DNA from: an uncultured euryarchaeote
GTDB lineage: Archaea; Thermoplasmatota; Poseidoniia; Poseidoniales; Poseidoniaceae
Direction of reading: 5' to 3'
Assembly (NCBI GenBank): GCA_937897005.1
Contig: CALCOQ010000139.1
Span: forward strand, 1-34,192
Length of the DNA: 34,192 bases
The notes beneath the pieces were generated by a model. The model had not been told where the DNA came from, did not search any database, and saw only the letters and a program-made list of their open reading frames with translations. Positions 22,374 through 30,265 of the stretch are shown here, piece by piece; position 1 is the stretch's first letter, and the number at the start of each line of letters is the position of its first letter. The translations under genes were made by a program, and so were the position numbers.

Positions 22374-23900
22374 ATGATGACTCAGCCCGCCAAAGCCAAA
22401 CGTGGCATTCCAGCAAAATCAGATTTCACTGAATGGTATCCATTCATGGTAGAGGCTGCAGAATTGGTCGATAAGAGATATCCTATCAAAGGCATGGATG
22501 TCTGGAGACCATATGGTTGGAAAACGATGCGCCTGATCGATGATGTCACCCATGGAGAGATGGAGAGAACCGAACACGAGGAAGTAAGATTCCCCCTCTT
22601 GATACCCGAGAATCTTTTGGAGAAGGAGAATGTGTTGGTCGCAAGGCTCCAGCGAGCACGGGAGGAAGGAGTGAACCCCGATGAACTGAGAGACGAGGAA
22701 GAGGATGCTGGTTTCAAGAAAGAAGTGTATTGGGTGAAACATGCTGGCGATAATGATCTGGATGTTCCGATGTTCTTGCGCCCAACTTCTGAAACTGCCA
22801 TTTATACTCTGTTTCCTCTATGGATCAGAAGCCATGCTGACCTTCCACTGAAGACATATCAGATCGTCAACACCTTTCGTTATGAGACAAAGCAGACTCG
22901 TTCCTTCATCAGGGTCCGCGAGATACATTTCTTTGAGGCACATACTGCCCATATAGACGAGGATTGTGCATCTAGACAAATAGAAGAAGACCTCGAGATA
23001 GTGAGACGAATAATGGATGCTCTTTGTCTACCTGTCCTAATGGCAAAACGGCCTGTTTGGGATACATTTCCAGGTGCATGGTACACAATCGGCATAGATG
23101 TAGTAATGCCAAATGGAAGAACATTACAAGTAGCAAGCTGTCATCATTATAGAGATCAATGGGCCAAAGCATTTGACATCAAATATGAGGGTGAAAATGG
23201 AGAATTCGAGTATTGTCATCAGACGACATATGGTATGTCGGAAAGATTGCTTGGGGCAGTTGTCGGGATGCATGGAGATGATTCCGGATTGATAATGCCT
23301 CCCCGTATTGCACCTATACAGGCCATTGTGATTCCTGTTCTGAAGAAAGGCTCAGAACAGTTGGTAGTGGATGAAGCCAGAGCATTGTTGGCAGAATTGA
23401 AGGATGCTGGCATTCGCTGCCGTATCGATGAACGCGACTTGAGGCCCGGTCAGAAATACTATGATTGGGAGATCAAAGGAGTCCCACTCAGGTTGGAATT
23501 AGGTACCCGAGATATTGAGAATGCTACAGTATTTGCAGCAAAACGTACCGGAGGAAAGACTCCATTACCAAGAAATGATATCATTTCATCTGTAAAATTA
23601 CAATTGGCTGAGGTCGAAGCTGAATTGAAGTCTCGGGCCTCAATGCACATGGAGGGCAGAGTCAAACCTCTACCAAAATTGATTCAATCTGAAACGGGAT
23701 GGAGTCTGGAAGAGGACCTCGAGGAGGGGATTGTTCACGAGATTGCCTTCGATGGTAGTGATGCCGATGCGGAAGTGATTGAACGTACTACCGGCTTGTC
23801 TTTCCTAGGTGATGCTGTGGAACAATATACTGAGGAGCGACCGTGTGCAGTGACCCGTAAGCCCACGAAGCGAAGAGTCTGGTTAGCGAGAACCTATTGA
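22374..23900 (+). CDS. proS: Prolyl-tRNA synthetase, archaeal/eukaryotic type
   Basis: 508-residue class II aminoacyl-tRNA synthetase. Class II motif 2 is NTFRYETKQTRSFIRVREIHFFEAHTAH; motif 1 precedes it, and the RPTSETAIY loop that recognises proline is present. The anticodon-binding domain (IAPIQAIVIPVLKK onward) and the C-terminal archaeal-type extension ending in tyrosine (VWLARTY) mark the shorter archaeal/eukaryotic form rather than the bacterial one with an editing insertion. AGGTGGA precedes the ATG. Its last seven bases overlap the convergent coaBC gene. Confidence 0.96.
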   Translation: MMTQPAKAKRGIPAKSDFTEWYPFMVEAAELVDKRYPIKGMDVWRPYGWKTMRLIDDVTHGEMERTEHEEVRFPLLIPENLLEKENVLVARLQRAREEGVNPDELRDEEEDAGFKKEVYWVKHAGDNDLDVPMFLRPTSETAIYTLFPLWIRSHADLPLKTYQIVNTFRYETKQTRSFIRVREIHFFEAHTAHIDEDCASRQIEEDLEIVRRIMDALCLPVLMAKRPVWDTFPGAWYTIGIDVVMPNGRTLQVASCHHYRDQWAKAFDIKYEGENGEFEYCHQTTYGMSERLLGAVVGMHGDDSGLIMPPRIAPIQAIVIPVLKKGSEQLVVDEARALLAELKDAGIRCRIDERDLRPGQKYYDWEIKGVPLRLELGTRDIENATVFAAKRTGGKTPLPRNDIISSVKLQLAEVEAELKSRASMHMEGRVKPLPKLIQSETGWSLEEDLEEGIVHEIAFDGSDADAEVIERTTGLSFLGDAVEQYTEERPCAVTRKPTKRRVWLARTY

Positions 23901-25087
23901 ACACCACGTTCAATCAATATCCTGACAGCTACCAACAGTGCTCTTTCATCATCCAAGGCCCAATGCTCACCAAGACTATCCACCATATGGGCGCGGGGTT
24001 TGCCCTCATCACCAATATCCTCTAATCGGTTAGCCACAACTGCAGTCATTCCTGCATTCTTTATCTGAGCTAATGCCCTATGAACAAGATCAGCAATTTT
24101 GACTCCTGACTCAAGTTTGAAGCCGATTCTGACACTGCCTTCGCATGCTTCTTTCAATTCCTCGATATGCTTTGAACCCTCTATGAGGGAAATCTGCCAA
24201 TCTCCTTGCTGTGAGCCGAATTTCCCTTCTATGGGAGACTCTACGAGATAGTCCAGAACTGCAGCACAATGCACCCAAGCGCTGATGGAATCATTTGCCA
24301 AAGCTTTGAGTTCCCTAAGCATCAATTGTGGGTCTGGAGCATCTATCACCAATGGTAGTCTGAATGCAGGAGTGGCGGTACAGGCTCCCGCTACTACTGT
24401 TACGTCGTGTCCTAATCGGTGCAGGTCCTCGGCGACCTTCCATCCCGTGGCGCCGCTGCTGGTGTTCTGTATGTATCGAATATCATCAATACTACTGCGG
24501 GTGGCACCAAGGGTCACAACAACAGATCTTCTATCAGCCAATCTTGAATTCAACATGTGTGAAAATGCAGCAACAATGCTGACTGGGTCATCTTGCTTCC
24601 TCTTTCCTTCGATGAACGGGCCCCAATGCAACTGCATCCCAAACCTTTGGAGTTCGGCCTCTAATTCTTCTGTAATGGGGTCCGCAGCGAGGTCTTCATG
24701 CATACTGGGGACCAACATTACCGGAACTTTACGACCACGTGCTGCTGACAATGCCATCAGAAGTGGAGTATCCATCATTCCTTGAACCAAACCAGCCATA
24801 TGGTGGCGAGTTGCGGGACAGACCAAGGCTGCATCAAAATCATCGAGTTGCATCATTTCACCATCCCAATCGAGAATGACCCCGGAATCACTGGCCCAAG
24901 ACAGTGCCAGTGGAGTGATGATCTTCTGTGCTGAATGAGTCATCACGACTTGCACCACAGCACCATATCGGCGCAATTCTCTTGCCACCTTCACGGAATC
25001 AACCGCAGCGATACCTCCAGTGACGCCAAGCAGAATGCGCTTCCCTTCCAGCCCCGGCCCGTGAAAGTCGACACTGGTGTCTCGCAT
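23894..25087 (-). CDS. coaBC: Bifunctional phosphopantothenoylcysteine decarboxylase / phosphopantothenate-cysteine ligase
   Basis: Two consecutive coenzyme A biosynthesis steps in one 397-residue protein. N-terminal flavoprotein CoaC domain: LGVTGGIAAVDSVKVARELRRYGA, then CPATRHHMAG (about residues 90-99) and VPSMHEDL (about 126-133). C-terminal CoaB domain: LGATRSSIDDIRYIQNTSSGATG, AAVLDYLVE and VRIGFKLES. The usual PATAN reads PATRH, and the His that normally precedes it (HI-L) reads Met (MMQL). PxMH in place of PxMN is, from memory, also seen in haloarchaeal homologues. The frame extends to a GTG at 25120; ATG 25087 is preferred because a TATA-like element at 25136-25143 would put the transcript start downstream of that GTG. 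Confidence 0.88.
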   Translation of the reverse strand: MRDTSVDFHGPGLEGKRILLGVTGGIAAVDSVKVARELRRYGAVVQVVMTHSAQKIITPLALSWASDSGVILDWDGEMMQLDDFDAALVCPATRHHMAGLVQGMMDTPLLMALSAARGRKVPVMLVPSMHEDLAADPITEELEAELQRFGMQLHWGPFIEGKRKQDDPVSIVAAFSHMLNSRLADRRSVVVTLGATRSSIDDIRYIQNTSSGATGWKVAEDLHRLGHDVTVVAGACTATPAFRLPLVIDAPDPQLMLRELKALANDSISAWVHCAAVLDYLVESPIEGKFGSQQGDWQISLIEGSKHIEELKEACEGSVRIGFKLESGVKIADLVHRALAQIKNAGMTAVVANRLEDIGDEGKPRAHMVDSLGEHWALDDERALLVAVRILIERGVQ

Positions 25088-25135
25088 CCGTTCCACATAT
25101 GTTCGCAGTAAGAACTGCACAAAGCCCCTTCGGCT

Positions 25136-25143
25136 GAATATAC
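25136..25143 (-). promoter_or_regulatory. TATA-like element for coaBC
   Basis: GTATATTC read on the minus strand, about 50 bases before the coaBC ATG. It overlaps the left edge of the palindrome at 25140-25155. Confidence 0.4.
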
Positions 25144-25155
25144 AACCGGTTGTAT
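25140..25155. promoter_or_regulatory. 16-bp perfect palindrome, candidate operator
   Basis: ATACAACCGGTTGTAT is a perfect 16-base inverted repeat midway in the 97-base divergent gap between coaBC and the zinc-ribbon membrane protein gene. Its left arm overlaps the TATA-like element of coaBC, and its right arm (GTTGTATGAT) lies about 30 bases before the opposite ATG, where a leaderless promoter would sit. A dimeric repressor bound here could block both genes. Role inferred from symmetry and position. Confidence 0.5.
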
Positions 25156-25184
25156 GATGAAGTGCTCATGATTGGCACCGTTTG

Positions 25185-25793
25185 ATGGCCAAGGATCCAG
25201 ATGAACTGGTAATGGCGGGTAGCGTACCCACTAATCATTCGCGACATCCACTGGAAGCTTTACATCGCCAGATCAGCTTCGTGATGATTGGAACCATTTT
25301 TCTGTTCGCATTATTCGTCTGGTCAATTCTGAATGGAATATCCTCAGGTTTTGGTTGGGTTGCCATACTCCCCTGTATCATTCTGGGAATGATATGGTCT
25401 GGATTCAGGAGTCGCAAGGAATGGGCTTATCCATTCGCAGTCGGGCTCAATGCCGCAGCCATCGTTCTCTTTGGGTTGATGTCAATCATCTTCTTGTTGA
25501 GTGGAGATGCACTTTCCATGTTGCTTGGTATCTTACTGTTGTTCACTGCCATCGCTTCAACAAGGAGATTGAACATAATGCGAAATACTTTGTTCAAGGC
25601 TTGGTATCTAGGATTGGAGATTCCAATGTATGGAATGAATCTACAACAAGGAGAGATTTACGCCTCTTGCCCACATTGCTCATCAATTCTAGCCATCAAG
25701 CCAGCACGGTTATCTCAAGATGATAAATGTCCATCATGCGGCGACAACCTCGTATCCGAAGAAAGCGCTCAGAGAGTGAAAGAAGAAGAGTGA
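25185..25793 (+). CDS. Membrane protein with C-terminal zinc ribbon
   Basis: 202 residues. Four hydrophobic helices occupy about residues 30-135 (two hairpins: SFVMIGTIFLFALFVW, WVAILPCIILGMIW, AAAIVLFGLMSIIFLL, MLLGILLLFTAIAS). A cytoplasmic C-terminal domain has two CPxC knuckles (SCPHCSS...KCPSCGD) about 20 residues apart and an acidic/basic tail. No family recognised. The annotated frame begins at TTG 25182, but the ATG one codon later is taken as start. It ends two bases before the convergent actin-like gene. Confidence 0.75.
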   Translation: MAKDPDELVMAGSVPTNHSRHPLEALHRQISFVMIGTIFLFALFVWSILNGISSGFGWVAILPCIILGMIWSGFRSRKEWAYPFAVGLNAAAIVLFGLMSIIFLLSGDALSMLLGILLLFTAIASTRRLNIMRNTLFKAWYLGLEIPMYGMNLQQGEIYASCPHCSSILAIKPARLSQDDKCPSCGDNLVSEESAQRVKEEE

Positions 25794-25795
25794 AC

Positions 25796-26821
25796 TCAGC
25801 GAGATGCAAGAGTCAGGTTCTTCCACATGTCTTCTGGAACTTCCATTGAAAGTCGCAATCCACCCATCGCTCCAAGGCGTACTGGGTCGTCGACAACGTG
25901 GACATTGACATCACCCAGATCCGAAAGTCGCTCTTCGATGAGTGCACCAAGTCCACGGATTCCAGAACCTCCACCGGCTAGAACCATGTTTTTACGAAAA
26001 GAATCATGATATTCGGGGTTTGAGGAGGCAACCAAACCTTTGATATGCTCGACGAGTGGGTCTATAATGCTCTCACAGGCAAATTGGATGCACTCGGTTA
26101 TGTCTAATGTCATGGCTTTTCCTTCGATGGAGAAATCAACCATCACGGGATCGTCTGGTTGCGATGCGCCGGTGAACGAATGCTCTTCCTTCCATCTGCG
26201 AGCCATGTCCTTTGTCACTTGTGCACCACTGTACTTGATCTGCACCTGTTCAATGATCTGATTGTCAATGTAATCTCCAGCATATTGGCTGTGTACCTGA
26301 TCGATTGGTTCAGGAATGGTTCCGTAAACACGACAGATATCTGCGGTTCCTGCACCGATATCTATGACCAAGGTGTGTTCAAGCATATCCAATGCATATG
26401 CGACAGCGAATGGCTCAGATATGATCATGCATGCATTGACAGTTCCTGCTGCGGCATCGAAGATGTAAGTCTTGTCGACATAGGATGCTTCGGCTGGAGC
26501 ACCAATGACTGCTACCACTCGGTCATAATCTTCTGGGTCTGATAATCCAATGAGGTGGGTGATGAAATGGGCGATGAATTCACGATCTTTCTGAGAATCC
26601 TTGATGACCCCATGTTCAAGGGGGCGGAAAAGATCCAAAGCCAAACGATTCTTCAAAGCATCTTCACCAAAAAGAACATCTCGCTTGAGGAAATTACGTG
26701 CGATATGGTCCTTCGGAGTACCAATAACGGTCAACTCTTCTTGCTCATGGTTTTCGCTCGATACCATCACTGATCTGAAGGTGCCAAGATCCACTCCGAT
26801 GTACAGTACTTTGTCAGCCAT
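25796..26821 (-). CDS. Actin-like ATPase resembling magnetosome MamK
   Basis: 341-residue member of the actin/MreB/Hsp70 ATPase superfamily. Phosphate-1 loop GVDLGT (residues 9-14), phosphate-2 loop VIDIGAGTADIC (152-163) and adenosine motif LAGGGSGIRGLG (281-292) are all present and intact. Length and motif order (GTPKD, LFRPLEHGVI, VIGAPAEAS, IISEPFAVAYALDML, GTIPEPIDQV, AGDYID, HSFTG, DITE, ACE, GDVNVHVVDDP, a Trp near the end) follow bacterial MamK more closely than MreB or crenactin, as far as memory allows. It probably polymerises as a cytoskeletal filament. The 70-base gap upstream separates it from the double zinc-ribbon gene on the same strand. Confidence 0.85.
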   Translation of the reverse strand: MADKVLYIGVDLGTFRSVMVSSENHEQEELTVIGTPKDHIARNFLKRDVLFGEDALKNRLALDLFRPLEHGVIKDSQKDREFIAHFITHLIGLSDPEDYDRVVAVIGAPAEASYVDKTYIFDAAAGTVNACMIISEPFAVAYALDMLEHTLVIDIGAGTADICRVYGTIPEPIDQVHSQYAGDYIDNQIIEQVQIKYSGAQVTKDMARRWKEEHSFTGASQPDDPVMVDFSIEGKAMTLDITECIQFACESIIDPLVEHIKGLVASSNPEYHDSFRKNMVLAGGGSGIRGLGALIEERLSDLGDVNVHVVDDPVRLGAMGGLRLSMEVPEDMWKNLTLASR

Positions 26822-26891
26822 GCAGTTCCCTCAACCAATCGGACCTGAAGGCGACTTATGAAGCATACCACGTCAATTGCACAACTGGCAT

Positions 26892-27899
26892 TCAAATCCA
26901 ATTCTGACAATTTGAACAGTACCATGCAGAATACTCAGGATAGAGTTCGGCCATAGAGCCACAACCAGTGCATTCTTTCACAGCGCTTCCACCGAAAATA
27001 CTCATGACGATACGCACATGATCAGCATCACCAATACCTAATTGTTCGCGCATGGCCCACAGCATCTGGTCCTCACTAGGTGAGATGATTCCATCTTCAA
27101 GAACTATTTCTACTGCAGCTTGGTAATCCTCGATCATTCTGACATCACGAGCATCCATCGAAACACCACCCTTCTCAGCGATGATGTCTTGGCCACCAGG
27201 ATCATCAACAAAGATGACCAGGGATGCAGGGTTCAACTCAGAGTTCTTCATTTCAAACAGGACTCCCGAACCCTCACTTGAAGCATAAACATATTTGGAT
27301 AATCTGTTGATGATGCTTGCGATATTCCTAGCAGTATCCTCAATGGTTCTACCCCGTCTCCAACCCCGACTATCATCTTCATCGTAGCCATAGAATTCAG
27401 TGCCAAGACCCGGATATTCAAGTCTGATCTCTTCTCCACCATCGAACTCATTATTCAACAAGGTGATCGATGCAACTACTGTATTACCAATATTGTCATC
27501 ATCATCAAAGGAAATCATCAGCGGCTTTCGCTCTTCACTGGCCACATTGAAAGTTCCTTGCAACCCACTCATCCACTTGTCCTCCAAACGCTGAAGGCTG
27601 GCCTCCTGTTCCTTAGACAGGTCCTTGTTGATTCCAAGAACACCTCGTAATTGTCCACTTTCCATCTCTTGCTGGAATTCATCGATCAATTCAGCATCCC
27701 GACGATGATTGGGAGGAGGGCCCGTTTTTGTCTGAACATGGTCTGGATCTCTCCATTCATAGGAACATTTGGAACATATAAAAAAACCTTCCAGAGAAGA
27801 GGGGTCTGCCTCTCCTCTACAACGTGGACAATCGCCCTCTTCATCCACGTTCAGGTTCTCGCCTGCAGCCTTTCTACCACGCCGGATACCCATTCCCAT
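26892..27899 (-). CDS. Double zinc-ribbon protein with helical TerB-like region
   Basis: 335 residues from the ATG at 27899 (27893 is possible). The frame stays open to 28025, but that part overlaps the thiolase gene. An N-terminal zinc ribbon (CPRCRGE...CSKCSYEW) and a C-terminal one (CTGCGSM...CSNCQNW) bracket a middle mixed alpha/beta region with an acidic strand (FDDDDNIG, PGLGTEFYGYDEDD) and a helical pair (AVEIVLEDGIISPSEDQMLWAMREQLGI). That pair recalls the TerB/tellurite-resistance helical unit often attached to zinc ribbons. No enzymatic motif. It lies between thiolase (49 bases) and the MamK-like actin (70 bases) on the same strand, so a shared transcript is possible. Confidence 0.72.
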   Translation of the reverse strand: MGMGIRRGRKAAGENLNVDEEGDCPRCRGEADPSSLEGFFICSKCSYEWRDPDHVQTKTGPPPNHRRDAELIDEFQQEMESGQLRGVLGINKDLSKEQEASLQRLEDKWMSGLQGTFNVASEERKPLMISFDDDDNIGNTVVASITLLNNEFDGGEEIRLEYPGLGTEFYGYDEDDSRGWRRGRTIEDTARNIASIINRLSKYVYASSEGSGVLFEMKNSELNPASLVIFVDDPGGQDIIAEKGGVSMDARDVRMIEDYQAAVEIVLEDGIISPSEDQMLWAMREQLGIGDADHVRIVMSIFGGSAVKECTGCGSMAELYPEYSAWYCSNCQNWI

Positions 27900-27948
27900 A
27901 TTATTGGCAGAAATGGCAACGCCAAAGAAGGTTTGCAAGAAGTAGAGG

Positions 27949-29088
27949 TCAAATCTTCTGCAGTATGGTGGAAATACCCATCCCTCCACCGATACACATG
28001 CTGGCCAAGGCATACTCTCCCCCAAGCCTGTCCAACAAAGATGCTGCTTTGCCAGTTATTCTAGCGCCACTGGCACCCAAAGGGTGGCCGATGGCCAATG
28101 CGCCACCATCAATATTCAATCGTTCATCATCATCGGAAACGCCTAGATCGTCAATCACTGCCAATGATTGCGCAGAAAAAGCCTCATTGAGTTCAATGAC
28201 GTCGATATCGTCCAAATTCAATCCTGCTCTAGCGAGAGCCTTGTTTGATGCTGGGACTGGACCAATGCCCATGATGTCCGGTGGAACTCCTGCGACTGCG
28301 GTAGAAATGATTCGAGCCATTGGCCGGATTCCTCTGCTCTCGGCGTATTCCTCGGAACAGATGACCGTGAATGCTGCACCATCAGTCAAGGGAGAAGAAG
28401 TGGCGGCTGTGACTGAACCATCCTTGAGGAAGGCCGGAGATAAAGAAGCCATCATCTCCAATGTGGTATCAGCCCGAATGCATCCATCAGCAGACACAGA
28501 TATTCCATCATCTGAAATACTGATCAATTCATTATCGAAAAAACCAGACTCCTTTGCAGATGCTGCCTTCTGATGGCTTCTGAGAGCGAATTCCTCCTGC
28601 CTTGGTCGATCTATGGAATGTGAACGAGCAAGATTTTCTGCAGTCAGCCCCATGTTGATGTAAGCATCAGGATAATCTGCTTCAATAGTTGGATGTAGAT
28701 CCCTGCTCCAACCGCCACGTTTCACTAAAGACATCGTTTCTACACCTCCGCAAAGAAAAACCTCTCCTGATCCAATAGCGATGGCACCAGTAGCATCGTG
28801 GATTGATTGCATGGATGAGCCGCATAGGCGGTTGGTGGTGACTCCCGGGACGCTGGAGGGTAATCCACTGAGATAGGTGACCATCCGTCCGAGGTTCAAC
28901 CCTTGAACCCCTTCGGGATAAGCACATCCAAGCATCAGATCCTCAATATCTTCAATCTCCACTCCGCTCTGCGCAATTGCCTGTTCAATCACTTGCGAGG
29001 CCATATCCTCGGGTCTGACTGCCGCCAGGGCACCCTTGTGAGCTCGATGGAATGGCGAGCGCACATAGCCGATGATGACTGCGCCCAT
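27949..29088 (-). CDS. Thiolase (acetyl-CoA acyltransferase), bacterial FadA/AtoB-like
   Basis: 379 residues from the ATG at 29088 (the frame opens at a TTG, 29133; the MGAVIIGYVRSPFHRAHKGAL start is family-standard). The nucleophilic Cys is in TNRLCGSSMQSIHDA; VIELNEAFSAQS, GGALAIGHPLGASGAR and the second active Cys in MCIGGGMG complete the thiolase set. The first-half signature GSGEVFLCGGVETMS and the MGLTAENLA segment resemble bacterial degradative thiolases rather than the archaeal mevalonate-type thiolase, so a role in fatty-acid beta-oxidation is more likely than the first step of isoprenoid synthesis. No other beta-oxidation gene is in the window. Confidence 0.92.
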   Translation of the reverse strand: MGAVIIGYVRSPFHRAHKGALAAVRPEDMASQVIEQAIAQSGVEIEDIEDLMLGCAYPEGVQGLNLGRMVTYLSGLPSSVPGVTTNRLCGSSMQSIHDATGAIAIGSGEVFLCGGVETMSLVKRGGWSRDLHPTIEADYPDAYINMGLTAENLARSHSIDRPRQEEFALRSHQKAASAKESGFFDNELISISDDGISVSADGCIRADTTLEMMASLSPAFLKDGSVTAATSSPLTDGAAFTVICSEEYAESRGIRPMARIISTAVAGVPPDIMGIGPVPASNKALARAGLNLDDIDVIELNEAFSAQSLAVIDDLGVSDDDERLNIDGGALAIGHPLGASGARITGKAASLLDRLGGEYALASMCIGGGMGISTILQKI

Positions 29089-29179
29089 GAGCAATCGAGA
29101 AGGTGTAGGCTGTTCAACATCACGGTCATTCAAACCGTTCAGGTTATGAACGGATGTCGGGTGGGCGGCTTCGATTCAT

Positions 29180-29860
29180 ATGCTACGACAATGCAGAGCG
29201 CACGGATACTACGAGGGTCAGAACTGCCCGGTATGCAACGAAGAAGGTAAATTCATCATGAGTGAAAGAGAGAAGAACGGAATCGGCCGATTGATGGCTG
29301 GCGTGCTTCGTCATTTTCCAGAAAAGTTCAATCTGCAGATGGATATCAACGGCTGGGTCAGCTGCAATGCATTGTGTGATTCATTCAAAGAAGCCAGGCA
29401 TTACTACCATTGGTTGCGGCCTTGGCATTTTGAAGCAATCTCTTCTGCAGAAGCCAAAGGCCGATATCAGGTAGAGGGCGAAATGGTCAGGGCGACATAT
29501 GGGCACAGTGTGGAGATTGAACTGGATCTTCCAACCGATGACATTCCTGAAGTTCTCTATTACCCCTGTTCGGAAGAGGACCTTGCGAATCATCTAGAGT
29601 TAGGCATCAAAGCAGCGGACCGCCAGCATGTGCATCTTTCGAAGACCATAGCGAATGCAATGGAAGCCGGACATGTGCGTATTCACCGGCCCAGAATTCT
29701 AGAGGTTGATACTGAACGCGCCATAGACGATGGAAATACTATTTACCGTGCTGGGACCACTGTTTATCTCTGCGAAGACATTCCCAGTGATTATCTGGAA
29801 GTCCTGCCTGAAGATGACCAGATGATAACAGAAATCATCATGTTATGGGAAGAGGAATGA
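29180..29860 (+). CDS. kptA: RNA 2'-phosphotransferase KptA/Tpt1 with N-terminal zinc finger
   Basis: 226 residues. The family removes the 2'-phosphate left at splice junctions by transferring it to NAD+. An N-terminal CxxH...CxxC finger (CRAHGYYEGQNCPVC, residues 5-19) is typical of archaeal KptA. Catalytic residues are visible: R44-H45 (VLRHFPE), R104 (VRATYGHS) and R148 before HVHLS. Where many homologues have LYHGT this protein has LYYPC (126-130). The ATG at 29180 is needed to include the zinc finger; M27 would lose it. Divergent from thiolase (91-base gap) and stop-to-stop with the next gene. Confidence 0.9.
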   Translation: MLRQCRAHGYYEGQNCPVCNEEGKFIMSEREKNGIGRLMAGVLRHFPEKFNLQMDINGWVSCNALCDSFKEARHYYHWLRPWHFEAISSAEAKGRYQVEGEMVRATYGHSVEIELDLPTDDIPEVLYYPCSEEDLANHLELGIKAADRQHVHLSKTIANAMEAGHVRIHRPRILEVDTERAIDDGNTIYRAGTTVYLCEDIPSDYLEVLPEDDQMITEIIMLWEEE

Positions 29861-30193
29861 TCACTGAAACTTTCCGCATGATACGCAGAATTCCATATCG
29901 CCATCCAATGGTTCCTCACAGAATGAACAGTTGTCGGCGCCTCCTTGGGCAGATTTCCTCTGAATGGTATCAGAAGTGGCAATCAACCTCACAGCCTTCT
30001 CCAATTCTACTGGGTCGTCACCCGCATCCTTCAGTTCCTTCCAGCGGTAATTGAAAGCAATGGCCTCTTGGATGGCTGACTCTATCTGTAGACGTCGCCT
30101 ATCACGTTCAACAGGGTCACTGATTTCATCACTCTTCTCCAACTCTGTCTGAAGATGCCGTTGGAACTCATCCACTGTAGGATGTTCGCCCAT
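29861..30193 (-). CDS. Small protein with C-terminal zinc ribbon
   Basis: 110 residues. The first ~85 are helical and charged (DEFQRHLQTELEKSDE..., IESAIQEAIAFNYRWKEL), likely a short coiled coil; the end is a zinc knuckle pair, CSFCEEP...CVSCGKFQ. No specific family recognised. Its stop directly follows the kptA stop on the opposite strand, and its ATG is 72 bases from the divergent ipk start. Confidence 0.72.
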   Translation of the reverse strand: MGEHPTVDEFQRHLQTELEKSDEISDPVERDRRRLQIESAIQEAIAFNYRWKELKDAGDDPVELEKAVRLIATSDTIQRKSAQGGADNCSFCEEPLDGDMEFCVSCGKFQ

Positions 30194-30265
30194 GAGTGGG
30201 CCAATAGGGATTCAGTCTTCAGACCACCGGCGAATGACTTTGAGGAACAATCCCATGCGGAGTAC

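Noticed and set aside
25796..26821. Actin-like gene considered as DnaK/Hsp70 or MreB
   Set aside because: Too short for DnaK and lacking its substrate-binding domain; motif order and spacing fit MamK better than MreB.
27900..28025. N-terminal extension of the double zinc-ribbon protein
   Set aside because: It overlaps the 3' end of thiolase out of frame; the ATG at 27899 begins a basic leader followed by the zinc ribbon.
27824..28573. 249-codon plus-strand open frame
   Set aside because: Lies opposite the thiolase and double zinc-ribbon genes; Ser/Ala-rich shadow translation with no domain.
30155..30265. Longer N-terminus of isopentenyl phosphate kinase
   Set aside because: Overlaps the divergent small zinc-ribbon gene and has no kinase similarity; MEGRRVLIKLGGG is the expected beginning.
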